33,125 nucleotides of DNA, from positions 1 through 33,125 of the forward strand of contig JACPRC010000208.1 of assembly GCA_016190175.1 (NCBI GenBank), read 5' to 3'. The notes below the pieces were generated by a model, which saw nothing but the letters and a program-made list of their open reading frames with translations, searched no databases and was not told the DNA's origin. The DNA is from Planctomycetota bacterium. Its GTDB lineage: Bacteria > Planctomycetota > MHYJ01 > JACPRB01. Below, one piece after another: positions 1 through 7,347 of this stretch. Position 1 is the first letter of the stretch; each line of letters opens with the position of its first letter. Both the position numbers and the translations under genes were made by a program.

Positions 1-14
1 GCCCGCAGGGCGGA

Positions 15-48
15 GTATTCATGTCGGCGGCGAAGCCGACATGAGTAC
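15..48. repeat. Strong intergenic hairpin upstream of the first gene
   Basis: Bases 15-28 and 35-48 form a 14-bp stem with one G-T wobble around a 6-base loop; the core is ATGTCGGC/GCCGACAT. No T-run follows, so it fits a REP-like palindrome or mRNA structure better than a classical terminator. It lies 28 bases before the ATG at 76. Confidence 0.6.
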
Positions 49-75
49 TTCGGATTAGGCAATAGGCGAGGCCCT

Positions 76-1506
76 ATGACGAGACTGGTCGCCGCCGCCA
101 TCCTCCTCCTCGCCGCGCTCGGCGCGCGCGCACAGGAGGTCCAGCTCACGCTCACGGACGGGACGATCGTCACGGGCGAGCTGAAGGGGTTCGAGGGGGG
201 GAAGTACCGCGTCATGGTCGGCGGCGAAATCCGCGAGTACAAGGAGTCGGAAGTCGTCACCCTGGTCGTCGTGGAACGCGGCCGGACCGACCCGCCCGTC
301 ACCGATCCCGTCGCGGAGGCGAAGCGGCGACTAGGCGAGGGGCAGGACGCGGGCAAGGCCGCCTCGTGGTTCGCACAGGCGCTCAAGGGACTCTCCAGGA
401 GCGACCGGGAGCGTCTGGTCGATGTGCTCCAGTCCACCCTCACGGCCCGCATCCAGGAGCCGTTCGTGGGGGACTTTGCGGATGCCCTCCCGCGCCAGGA
501 GGGACTCCCCGCGGAACTCAAGCCCGCGCTTGCCCGGGCGTTCGAGTCGGTCGCGAAAGCCGCGGAGAAGGAACGCCGGGCGCGTTCGGCATGGAAGCTG
601 TACCGCGGCGCGGCGGCGCTCGATCCCGACGGGGCCGATGCGGTCCGCGCGGCGCGACTCGCGCAGGCGCTGGCGGACGCCACCGCGCGATTCAACGCCG
701 GCGAAGCCGTCTCGGCCCTGGAAGCCGCGGAGGAGATCCTCTCGCTCGCCCCGGACCACGCCGAGGGGCGGCGCATCCGCGAGGAGGCGCTCCACCGGAA
801 ACTCCGGATGGAGATGGCGGCCAATCCGGAGCGGAAGGCGCAGCTCCTCCGGGACTACCTCAAGGCCGCCCGGCGCGAAGAATACCGGAAGTGGGCCGAG
901 GCGGAGCTCGGCCGGACCCCGGACCGTCCGGAGACGCCGACCGTCTCGATCGGAGACGCGACGCGCTACTACCCGGTTGCGGCGGGGTTGTTCTGGCGCT
1001 ACCGCGTGGGTGAGAAGTCGGACGAGAAGGAGATCTTCCAGAAGGTCCGCATCCAGGAGGTCCAGCGCGAGGAAGGCGTGCTCCGCGTCACCCTGGAAAG
1101 CTCGTACGGGAGCGGCTCCTCGGGTCAGTCCTATCAGATCCTCGTCGGGCCGGACTCCGTGTCGCAGGTCCCCGTGGGAGATCAGGCCCCCTTCCCGATC
1201 CTCAGGTTCCCCGCGCAGGCGGGCCTGTCCTGGCCGTCGAAGTCCGGCGCCCAGGTGTTCCTGCGCCAGATCACGTCCGTGGCGGCCACGGCGACGACGG
1301 CCTCCGGCGCCTTCGGGGACTGCCTGGAGGTGACGTTCACCGGCACGATGCCCCAGGCGGCGCGCGAGGGGCGCGAGGAGCAGACGATCAAGATCGTCTC
1401 GCGCAGCTACTACGCTCCCGGCGTCGGACTCGTGAAGCTCGAGTTCGACGACGCCGAGTACCGGAAGAAGTACAACCTCGATCTCGTCGAACGCGGCAAG
1501 GAGTAG
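76..1506 (+). CDS. Secreted TPR-like protein of unknown function
   Basis: A 476-residue protein with a clear Sec signal peptide: a hydrophobic stretch from about residue 5 ending in GARAQ, with cleavage expected before Gln20. Residues 21-70 form a small beta-rich unit (LTDGTIVTGELKGF) that resembles Sm-like/SHD1-type folds seen in planctomycete exported proteins; this is an impression, not a proven match. Residues about 80-285 are helical and TPR-like, with DPDGADAV- and APDHAEGR-type repeat turns. From about residue 295 (YYPVAAGLFWRYRVGE) a beta-rich domain resembles those of exported lipoprotein-like proteins in diderms. It probably acts in the periplasm, but no enzymatic motif is visible. 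The ATG at 76 gives a complete signal peptide. The next gene, 85 bases on, also encodes an exported protein. Confidence 0.75.
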   Translation: MTRLVAAAILLLAALGARAQEVQLTLTDGTIVTGELKGFEGGKYRVMVGGEIREYKESEVVTLVVVERGRTDPPVTDPVAEAKRRLGEGQDAGKAASWFAQALKGLSRSDRERLVDVLQSTLTARIQEPFVGDFADALPRQEGLPAELKPALARAFESVAKAAEKERRARSAWKLYRGAAALDPDGADAVRAARLAQALADATARFNAGEAVSALEAAEEILSLAPDHAEGRRIREEALHRKLRMEMAANPERKAQLLRDYLKAARREEYRKWAEAELGRTPDRPETPTVSIGDATRYYPVAAGLFWRYRVGEKSDEKEIFQKVRIQEVQREEGVLRVTLESSYGSGSSGQSYQILVGPDSVSQVPVGDQAPFPILRFPAQAGLSWPSKSGAQVFLRQITSVAATATTASGAFGDCLEVTFTGTMPQAAREGREEQTIKIVSRSYYAPGVGLVKLEFDDAEYRKKYNLDLVERGKE

Positions 1507-1591
1507 AGGCGCCTCCCGGCTCCCGATTCGTTCAACCTTTTCCCCTGCCGGGGTGTCTCATCCTCTGAATCGTTTTTGATGAGGAGAAGGC

Positions 1592-2329
1592 ATGAAGCTG
1601 TGGACAGGCTGGGTCGCGCTCGCCCTCATGACGGGCGGCGCGTGGGCGCAGGACGACGCGGCGGCCGATCTGGGCAAGGCCGGCGCGAAGGCGCAGGAGT
1701 GGAAGTCGTACTCGTTCAAGACCGCGTCGAAGAGCGAGGGGATGCCGCAACGGGGCGGCGGGGGCGGCGGCCAGGAGAATGCCGGCCCCAGGACGACCGA
1801 GGGCGAATACGTCGCCGACAAGGGGCTTCATTCCAAGACCGGCGAGAACGAGGTGATCCGCAAGGGCGAGAAGACCGCCGTCAAGGGGCGCGACGGCAAG
1901 TGGGCCGCGCCGGAGACGGGCGGCGGAGGGGGCAGGGGACGCCGCGGGATGGGCGGCTTCCCGCCGCCGCACGAGTCTCTCAAGGAGATCGAGAAGAGCT
2001 TCAAGTCCGTCGCGAAGGGATCCGACGGCGACGCGACGGTCTACTCCGGCGACCTGACGGCCGACGGGGTCACGAAGCTCTCCGGCGGGCGCGGCTTCGG
2101 GGGACGCGGCGGCCGGCAAGGCGGCGGCACTCTGGAGTCCAGCGGCACCGCGAAAGTCTGGGTCGATGCCGACGGCAACATCACCAAGATCGAGGTCAAG
2201 ACCCAGGTCAAGGGCAAGATCCAGGAGCGCGAGTTCGACATCAAGACCGAGCGGACGGTCGAGTTCAGCAAGATCGGCTCCACCGACTTCGAGATCCCCG
2301 AAGAGGCGAAGGCGATCCTCGAGAAGTGA
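1592..2329 (+). CDS. Exported Gly/Lys-rich protein of unknown function
   Basis: A 245-residue protein starting with a signal peptide that ends GAWAQ, with cleavage expected before Gln20. The mature part is polar and holds two glycine-rich patches, around residues 51-58 (GGGGGG) and 110-118. The C-terminal part alternates charged beta strands (VWVDADGNITKIEVKTQ and following), a pattern typical of exported proteins with a YxxL/lipoprotein-sorting-like beta sheet. An AGGAGAAGG Shine-Dalgarno 2-10 bases before the ATG supports the start. I do not recognise the family. A terminator-like hairpin follows the stop codon. Confidence 0.7.
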   Translation: MKLWTGWVALALMTGGAWAQDDAAADLGKAGAKAQEWKSYSFKTASKSEGMPQRGGGGGGQENAGPRTTEGEYVADKGLHSKTGENEVIRKGEKTAVKGRDGKWAAPETGGGGGRGRRGMGGFPPPHESLKEIEKSFKSVAKGSDGDATVYSGDLTADGVTKLSGGRGFGGRGGRQGGGTLESSGTAKVWVDADGNITKIEVKTQVKGKIQEREFDIKTERTVEFSKIGSTDFEIPEEAKAILEK

Positions 2330-2339
2330 CGCGGAATCC

Positions 2340-2372
2340 GGGACGGCCGGAGGGTCGGCCTCCGGCCGCCCC
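2340..2372 (+). terminator. Terminator-like GC hairpin
   Basis: Bases 2340-2353 and 2359-2372 pair over 14 bp with one mismatch (core CGGCCGGAGG/CCTCCGGCCG) around a 5-base loop, followed by ATCCTTTCC. It starts 11 bases after the stop at 2329 and precedes the sigma-factor operon, so it probably separates the two transcripts. The weak T-tract lowers confidence. Confidence 0.55.
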
Positions 2373-2428
2373 ATCCTTTCCGCCGCGCGTCGAACCTTTC
2401 GGCCGTATCACCTGACGTATTCTTCAGG

Positions 2429-2983
2429 ATGATCGCGGCCGTGGCGGAGATCGAGACGCTCCCCGACGACGAGACCCTGCTCCTCCGAGTCGCGACGGGG
2501 GACCGGGAGTCGTTCCGGACCCTGTACGAACGGCACCGCGCGCGGGTCTTTCACGTCGCCTACCGCGTCACCGGCAACGCCGACGACGCGGAGGAGCTGA
2601 CGCAGGAGACCTTCCTCACGCTGTACCGCGAGGCACGGTCCGTCGAGGGGCGCGCGCGGTTCACGACTTGGCTGACGAGCATCGTCCTGAACAAGAGCAT
2701 CAACCTCGCCAAGCAGCGGCAGGGGAGGTCGACGCTCCTGAAGAGGTTCTTCGGAAGGCCGCGGGAGGCGGAACGCCCCCGGCAGCCCGACGCGGCGCAG
2801 GGGCTCCTGGACCGCGTGGCCGAGCGGTATCGGGCGGTGCTGACCTTGCGCTACGTGATGGGTTACTCCCACGAGGAGATCGCGGAGACGCTGGACTGCC
2901 CCGTCGGAACGGCGAAATCGAAGCTATTCCAGGCGCACCAGGCCGTGCGCCGCGCCATCGAAGGGGAAGGAGAGGACGAATGA
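2429..2983 (+). CDS. ECF-type RNA polymerase sigma factor
   Basis: A 184-residue sigma factor of the extracytoplasmic-function class that would direct RNA polymerase to a regulon set by the envelope state. Region 2 is at about residues 15-90, with NADDAEELTQETFLTLYR (the core-binding and -10 recognition helix) and FTTWLTSIVLNKSINLAK. Region 4 is at about residues 125-180, with RYRAVLTLRYVMGYSHEEIA and the recognition helix CPVGTAKSKLFQAH. Length and order are normal for the family. The stop overlaps the start of the zinc-finger anti-sigma gene (ATGA), and an RseB-like gene overlaps that one, giving a sigma / anti-sigma / sensor cassette. Such cassettes usually control their own transcription. 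A TATTCT box lies just before the ATG, but there is no clear Shine-Dalgarno. Confidence 0.93.
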   Translation: MIAAVAEIETLPDDETLLLRVATGDRESFRTLYERHRARVFHVAYRVTGNADDAEELTQETFLTLYREARSVEGRARFTTWLTSIVLNKSINLAKQRQGRSTLLKRFFGRPREAERPRQPDAAQGLLDRVAERYRAVLTLRYVMGYSHEEIAETLDCPVGTAKSKLFQAHQAVRRAIEGEGEDE

Positions 2984-3390
2984 ACTGCGACGCCTGCGGG
3001 GAACGGTTGATCGAGTGGCTCGACGGCGTGCGCGCCCCGGAGGTCGAGGGGCACCTGGCCGGATGCGGATCGTGCCGCGGCCTCTTCGAGACCGCGCGCT
3101 CCACCGCCGAAACGCTCCGCTCCGCGCCGGTCCCCGAGCCGCGGGGAAGATGGGAAGACGTGCTCCGGCGCATGGACCGGCCCCGCCGGCGCTGGTGGCC
3201 CGCGGCCGCCGCGGCCGCCGCCGTCGCCGCCGCCGGCCTCCTCGCCATTCCGCGCCGGGACGAGGCCCCGCCGAAGCGGCTGCGGATCGAGGTGGTCGAG
3301 GCCGGCGACCGCATCGAACCCGGCAAGGCCGACGCCGTGATGGACTCGCTCGAGGACGGCACCGTCGCCGACCTCGGAGGACCGCGATGA
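2980..3390 (+). CDS. Zinc-finger anti-sigma factor, single transmembrane helix
   Basis: A 136-residue protein. The N-terminal ZAS motif is visible as H25-x3-C29-x2-C32 (HLAGCGSC), preceded by C3 and C6. A run of Ala/Val after RRRWWP, at about residues 68-85, forms one transmembrane helix, leaving a tail of about 50 residues outside. Family knowledge: the cytoplasmic ZAS domain holds its cognate sigma factor until an envelope signal releases it. The start overlaps the sigma stop by 4 bases (ATGA), and its own stop overlaps the next ATG in the same way, so the three genes are translationally coupled. The outer tail is short, which fits delegation of sensing to the RseB-like product downstream. 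Confidence 0.88.
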   Translation: MNCDACGERLIEWLDGVRAPEVEGHLAGCGSCRGLFETARSTAETLRSAPVPEPRGRWEDVLRRMDRPRRRWWPAAAAAAAVAAAGLLAIPRRDEAPPKRLRIEVVEAGDRIEPGKADAVMDSLEDGTVADLGGPR

Positions 3391-4340
3391 GACGCTGGAC
3401 CCTGATCCTGATCCTCTGCGGCTCCGCCGCCGCGACGGGGCTCGCCGTCGCCGCGAAGGTCCGGCGTGACGCCGCCCGCAACACGCTCGTCGCGATGGTC
3501 GCCGCCGAGGAGAACGGGACCTACACGGCGGAAGTGCGGGTGCGCGAGCGGAGGGAAGGTCAGGAGCGGGAGCACCGGTTCCGCGTCGTGCGCGCCGGCG
3601 GACGCACTTCGATCGATTCCGTCGGCGAGCCGAAGGAGCGCCGCGGAGGGACGGATCACCGCCGCAGGGGCGGCGGCCCCATGATGGGCCCGTCCCGTTC
3701 CCGCGTTCCGATCACCGACGTGGACCTGGTCCTGCAGAACTACCACGTGGCGGTAGAAGGGGATGAATCCGTGGCCGGCCGCGCGGCGCGCCGCATCGCG
3801 GTGCGGCCGAAGTTCCCCGGCCGGCCCTCGTGCACCCTGTGGATCGACCGCGAGAGGTCGCTCCTGCTCAAGTACGAAACCCAGGACCGGACCGTCGAGA
3901 CCCTGTCCCTCTCCTTCGAGGCGAAGGCTCCCGAGCGGAAGGGATGGAGTCGATCGCACGAACGCCGCGAGGTCTCGCTCGCGGACCTGCCCGGCGCGGT
4001 GGGGTTCCCGGTCGCCGTGCCGACGTGGCTCCCGAAGGGGTTCCGGTTCCACCGCGCGACCGTATCGCGGCGGGAGTCGGTCGAGTCGCTGCAGCTCCTC
4101 TACACCGACGGGCTCGCCGTCGTCTCCGTTCTCGAGAATCCCGAAGGGTCGGAATGGGGCCGGTCGTGGAACTGGCTGAAGCGAAAGGACGACGCGTGCC
4201 GCGCGGGGCGGATCTCGCGCGAGGGCCGGACGATGCTGACGGTGTCGCTGGAGGGCGTCGTGGTCACCGTCGCCGGGTCGATCCCGGAGAAGGAGCTCGT
4301 CGATCTTCTCGGATCGATGGAACTGCGGCGGAAGCCGTGA
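3387..4340 (+). CDS. RseB/MucB-like sigma-factor regulatory protein
   Basis: A 317-residue exported protein with an N-terminal hydrophobic segment (LILILCGSAAATGLAVAA). The N-terminal half matches the RseB/MucB pattern: an NTLVAMVAAEENGTYTA start, a beta sheet, then VDLVLQNYHVAVEG, a GRAARRIAV strand and TLWIDRERSLLLKYE. The C-terminal half holds VPTWLPKGFRFHRA and a final beta sheet as in the RseB/DUF4367-type domain. In the known family RseB binds lipoprotein or LPS signals in the periplasm and shields the anti-sigma factor from proteolysis. Here it is encoded directly after a zinc anti-sigma factor, with a 4-base overlap, which supports that role. The His/Arg/Gly-rich insert around residues 90-108 (HRRRGGG) is unusual. 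Confidence 0.8.
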   Translation: MRRWTLILILCGSAAATGLAVAAKVRRDAARNTLVAMVAAEENGTYTAEVRVRERREGQEREHRFRVVRAGGRTSIDSVGEPKERRGGTDHRRRGGGPMMGPSRSRVPITDVDLVLQNYHVAVEGDESVAGRAARRIAVRPKFPGRPSCTLWIDRERSLLLKYETQDRTVETLSLSFEAKAPERKGWSRSHERREVSLADLPGAVGFPVAVPTWLPKGFRFHRATVSRRESVESLQLLYTDGLAVVSVLENPEGSEWGRSWNWLKRKDDACRAGRISREGRTMLTVSLEGVVVTVAGSIPEKELVDLLGSMELRRKP

Positions 4341-4496
4341 CGGCGCGGCGCACGTGATCCCGGGGACGCGGAAGGATAGGATTGCTTCGGTGTCCGTAAT
4401 AGGCGGGAACCGAAGTGGAACGGCATGTCCCCCAGTCCTTCGATCCGGAGTCTGCCGCACCCCGGCGATCCTGAAGGGCTGTCGCGGAGAGGGACC

Positions 4497-5180
4497 ATGA
4501 CGCTGAGGTCGATCGTCTGTGCGGCCCTGCTCTCGTCGGCGGGGGCGTGCGCCCCCATCGAGGCCGCGCGGCGGGCGCAGGACCCCGCGTCGGCCTCCCC
4601 CGGCGAGCGAACGGTGCGGGCGGAGGAGGTCGGACTCGGCCCCGGCTCCGTCCTCACGCTCGAACGCGCCGTCGAAATCGCCCTCTCGTCGCACCCCTCC
4701 GTCGCCCTGGCCCGCGCGCGGGCGGACGCGGCGGAGACGCGGGTGCGGGAGGCCGCCGCCGGCTATCTCCCCCAGCTCGATCTGTCCGGGAGTTTCGACG
4801 CGGGGAAGTCGTGGGCCGACTCTCCGGGAGAGGACTCCTCGAACAAGTCGTTCCGGGCGAGCCTGGGGATCAGCCAGCTCCTCTTCGACTTCGGAAAGAC
4901 GCCGGCCCTGGCGCGCCAGGCGGCGGAGGAGCATCTGGCCGCCCTCTCCGACCTGCGGGCGTCCCGGGTGGACGCCGTCTTCAACGTGCGGCAGGCGTTC
5001 TACAACGTCCTGAAGCAGCAGGAACTCCTGCGGGTCGGCGAGGAGACCGTGCGCCAGTTCCAGAAGAGGCTGGAACGGGTCGAGGGCTTCGTCGCGGTCG
5101 GCTCGCGCGTCCGCTACGACCTGACCAAGGCCCAGGTGGTGGTCCTGCTGGTCGCGCGGGGGACACCCAAACGATCGTGA
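4497..5180 (+). pseudogene. Truncated TolC-type outer-membrane efflux protein
   Basis: The reading frame gives 227 residues, about half of a normal TolC-family protein (roughly 420-490). A signal sequence at residues 1-18 is followed by the first OEP repeat: LTLERAVEIALSSHPSVALA, a long helix, then GYLPQLDLSG and LGISQLLFDFGK. The last family-like stretch is VGSRVRYDLTKAQV (to about base 5140). After that the sequence becomes unrelated (VVLLVARGTPKRS) and stops. The second helical repeat and the second half of the barrel are missing and are not found nearby. The ATG at 4497 has an upstream GGAGAGGG Shine-Dalgarno and gives the signal sequence; an ATG at 4425 is less likely. The break coincides with the start of the patchy accessory stretch, so insertion or deletion is the likely cause; a misassembly cannot be excluded. 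Confidence 0.8.
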
Positions 5181-5208
5181 GAATATCCGCGTTCCGTCAG
5201 AGGTTCAC

Positions 5209-5314
5209 CCCGTTAGACTCCTCCGGAGTTGCCGGCTGTCGCACTGTGGAGGTCGCGTCATGGAGAAACAGGGGAGTCTGACGGGGCTCAAGCGGATCAA
5301 CCCGTTAGACTCCT
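5209..5314. repeat. CCCGTTAGACTCCT repeat, two direct copies and one inverted
   Basis: CCCGTTAGACTCCT occurs at 5209-5222 and 5301-5314, and a near-perfect inverted copy (GGGAGTCTGACGGG) lies at 5272-5285, able to pair with the second direct copy. The 288 bases between the broken TolC frame and the hicB-like gene hold no other convincing gene. The repeats probably mark the edge of an inserted element. Confidence 0.6.
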
Positions 5315-5468
5315 GCAAAGCCCGTTGCGTGCGGGAATCCCGCCCTCCCTTGCCACCTCTGGATTGCCGGATCTTCCTTCCCACGACGTGGTACTATCTG
5401 CCGTGAGGCTCGAATCCTGGCCCCAGACACGATCCCTCGCATTCGAACCCGGCTTCGTGCTACACTTC

Positions 5469-5717
5469 ATGGCGATGACCGCGATGAAGACTCGCAGGGC
5501 ACGGTACACCGTGGTCTACTCGCGTAGTCGCGACGGCGGCTACCAAGCTTACTTCCCCGCCTTCCCTGAGATCACGGTGTGGTATCCGACTGCGCGGGCG
5601 TGCCGCAAGGCGGCGTCTGAGGCTCTCTCCCTTCACCTCGAAGGCCTGCGTGCACTCGGGGAGTCTGTTCCCGAGGACGTCGAAGTTGTTCAAGGCCACG
5701 TCAGCGTCCCGGCCTGA
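5469..5717 (+). CDS. hicB: HicB-like antitoxin
   Basis: An 82-residue protein with the HicB partial RNase-H-like fold. Beta strand YTVVYSRSRDGGYQAYFPAFPEI corresponds to the usual pattern ending CPELPG, followed by the helix ARACRKAASEALSLHLEGL and a short C-terminal tail (PEDVEVVQGHVSV) without an added HTH. In the family, HicB binds and neutralises the HicA mRNA interferase. A HicA-like gene lies only 7 bases away but on the opposite strand and convergent, unlike the normal tandem operon. Three in-frame ATGs (5469, 5475, 5484) are possible. An extended -10-like TGCTACACT ends at 5466 and no Shine-Dalgarno is seen, so one of the later starts may be used without a leader. Base composition here is less GC-biased than in the flanking core genes. 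Confidence 0.72.
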   Translation: MAMTAMKTRRARYTVVYSRSRDGGYQAYFPAFPEITVWYPTARACRKAASEALSLHLEGLRALGESVPEDVEVVQGHVSVPA

Positions 5718-5724
5718 AGCACCG

Positions 5725-5958
5725 TCACAGAAGCTCGAGGAACTGGGCCTCCGTCAATCCGGCATCGCGGATGATCTTCTTGACGATGGGAGGCCCCGCT
5801 TCGGCGGACGGGTGAAGCGATACTGTGAGGCGTCGGCAATCTGGATGATGGAAGAACGTATGGCTCCCCCGGGTCCGTAGAGGAATAAATCCGGCGGCGG
5901 TCAGGACCTTGAGAATCGAGCGGAGCTTCAGTGACGGGATCCCGCGCCCCTTGCTCAT
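5725..5958 (-). CDS. hicA: HicA-like toxin (YcfA family)
   Basis: A 77-residue protein with the HicA double-stranded-RNA-binding-like fold: KLRSILKVLTAAGFIPLR, then the conserved active-site segment TRGSHTFFHHPD (the catalytic His is in GSH), RRLTVSLHP and the C-terminal helix IVKKIIRDAGLTEAQFLELL. HicA toxins cleave mRNA and are blocked by HicB. The ATG at 5958 gives the usual HicA start, with GAGGACG 8-14 bases upstream; a TTG at 5991 would add 11 residues of no family character. The gene converges on the HicB-like gene, so the two cannot share one promoter. Whether they are true partners or two half-systems placed together is uncertain. Confidence 0.8.
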   Translation of the reverse strand: MSKGRGIPSLKLRSILKVLTAAGFIPLRTRGSHTFFHHPDCRRLTVSLHPSAEAGPPIVKKIIRDAGLTEAQFLELL

Positions 5959-6022
5959 GCCTTGACGTCCTCGCAGAAACACACGACTCAACGGGTGGCC
6001 CCGCCCCCCGCCGCAGACAGCT

Positions 6023-6562
6023 CTACTTGCCTTCCTGTGCCGCCTTCCTACGTTTCCGGCGACGCGGGGCGATCGTCTTTAGAACCTTCTGGATGTTGTC
6101 TCTGTCGGGCAGAGCCCGCACAAGAGCCTCGCCAATCGTCGAAATCAGCTTGAAGCCTCCCCCCGCCGGTGCCAGGTACCCTCGGTTCGCCGCATTGCGT
6201 GCCGCAAAGGACGCATTCGATAGGACCGGCTGAGCAGCCTCCCGGTTGAGATCCGTAAGGTCTCTCGTCTTGAACTTGAGTCTGCGCCGATAGTGGGTGA
6301 TGTAATAGGCGAGGCACGTCACGCGTTCCATACCCGTCATCGGATTCTTGACTGTCATGAACTGCTTCGGCGTTTGCACGCCCGTATCTCCCTCTCCAGA
6401 CAGCTCGGCTTCCCCCTGCGGTATCAACCGAATCTCGGATGCCCGCCCCTCTGGACTCAGGGTCAGAGCGACTACGCGATTGGCAATCCCCGCGGACACG
6501 CTCCGATCCAAGGAAAGCCCGGGACCCCGCAAGGTCAACCTGTACGACTCTTCCGTCGCCAT
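6023..6562 (-). CDS. Unknown protein with a winged-helix-like C-terminal half
   Basis: A 179-residue protein that I cannot assign to a named family. The N-terminal 75 residues are polar and strand-rich. The second half begins FMTVKNPMTGMERVTCLAYYI and continues with FKTRDLTDLNREA, an alanine-rich helix (FAARNAANRGYLAPAGGGF) and ISTIGEALVRALPDR. That order (helix, helix, recognition-like helix, GYL beta wing) looks like a winged helix and suggests DNA binding; this is inference. The tail RRRKRRKA is very basic. The start at 6562 is chosen because GGAGGAG lies 5 bases upstream; the in-frame ATG at 6577 would overlap that Shine-Dalgarno. A good sigma70-type promoter sits about 75 bases upstream in an AT-rich patch. 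It lies in the accessory stretch next to restriction and toxin remnants. Confidence 0.65.
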   Translation of the reverse strand: MATEESYRLTLRGPGLSLDRSVSAGIANRVVALTLSPEGRASEIRLIPQGEAELSGEGDTGVQTPKQFMTVKNPMTGMERVTCLAYYITHYRRRLKFKTRDLTDLNREAAQPVLSNASFAARNAANRGYLAPAGGGFKLISTIGEALVRALPDRDNIQKVLKTIAPRRRKRRKAAQEGK

Positions 6563-6637
6563 GGCACGCTCCTCCATACTAACGTCAATCGCCCTTCGTC
6601 TTCCCGGCGATAGGGTGCGCCGAGCACAACTACGGAT

Positions 6638-6665
6638 ATCATATATTCCTAATGCATGCCGTAAA
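6638..6665 (-). promoter_or_regulatory. Sigma70-type promoter for the unknown leftward gene
   Basis: On the minus strand, TTTACG (6660-6665) and TATGAT (6638-6643) are separated by 16 bases, matching 4/6 and 5/6 of the housekeeping consensus. It sits in the most AT-rich patch of the window (about 6625-6680), 75 bases before the start at 6562. Confidence 0.6.
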
Positions 6666-7111
6666 GATATATTGTGTTGATCTTCCATGGCACAGGTTGG
6701 GTCCTTTCCCGTCGAAGGTGTGACCCGGCAAGCTCGGGAAGGCCAGCCCCGGATGGCGTCCGGGGGGAGCGCCCTGACGCGAGATCTTGCAGAAAATCGT
6801 GGTCGAGTGTGATCGCGCGGCAGACGGTTCGAGAATCGTCCAAGGCCCCCTTCCAAGCGCACGTGCGACCCAGGACTTGGCGCGGACGGGAGATCGCTTC
6901 TTCGGGACGCTCGAGGCATCGCGGTACCAGCGAGCGGCCAGGCACAACTCGTGGAAGCGCACCTCGGACAGCGCGATCGGCGCCCCGCTGGCGTTCGCGT
7001 AGGCCTCCAGCGGCCGCTCCAGGCCGCGATCGACCTGGAACGGCCGCGAACGGAATCTCCTCCAGTTCCCGGAACACCAGCGATGAGGTCTTGAGATCGG
7101 CTCGACGACCA
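6666..7111. other. Gene-poor stretch with decayed coding remnants
   Basis: No reading frame here looks like an intact protein. On the minus strand, fragments in different frames have protein-like character: DLKTSSLVFRELEEIPF (about 7050-7105), PLEAYANASGAPIALSEVRF (about 6955-7020) and ITLDHDFLQDLASG (about 6765-6810). The last resembles the end of a DUF5615 PIN-like toxin. Frame changes between them suggest a degraded gene or genes rather than a live one. Confidence 0.35.
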
Positions 7112-7347
7112 ATGCGCACGCGCATCCAAGCGCTGGCCGACGCCGTCGACGCCGTCTACACGACCGACGAGTCCAAGCGGCGGTTCGAGATCTTCGCGCG
7201 GCAGGTGTTCGTCCGGTTCAAGGCGCTTCTCATGGAGCCCTCTGCGCTCGTTTTCGCCGAACGGCACGACAACATCGAGGCAATCTACAAGAAGCTCGAA
7301 GAGCGTAGCGACAGTGCCGACGTGACGGCGGTCCTCAAGGAACCCCG
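7112..7347 (+). pseudogene. hsdR: Fragment of a type I restriction enzyme R subunit
   Basis: About 75 residues match the C-terminal region of HsdR proteins as I know them: LADAVDAVYTTDESKRRFEI, RQVFVRFKALLMEPSA, ERHDNIEAIYKKLEER and SADVTAVLKE. HsdR is about 1000 residues long and carries the DEAD-box motor and nuclease; all of that, and the hsdM and hsdS genes, are absent. Homology stops near 7340, where the frame runs into unrelated sequence. In another frame a PIN-domain protein begins there without its N-terminus, so the join is a recombination or deletion scar. The fragment is almost certainly non-functional. Confidence 0.65.

Noticed and set aside
2700-4934. A 744-residue minus-strand ORF
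   Set aside because: Antisense to the sigma/anti-sigma/RseB genes, low-complexity Arg/Pro content and no family motif; a shadow of high-GC coding.
5209-5314. GTTAGAC elements as integron attC sites
   Set aside because: GTTAGAC fits the GTTRRRY core, but no matching RYYYAAC partner lies at attC spacing and no integrase is present.
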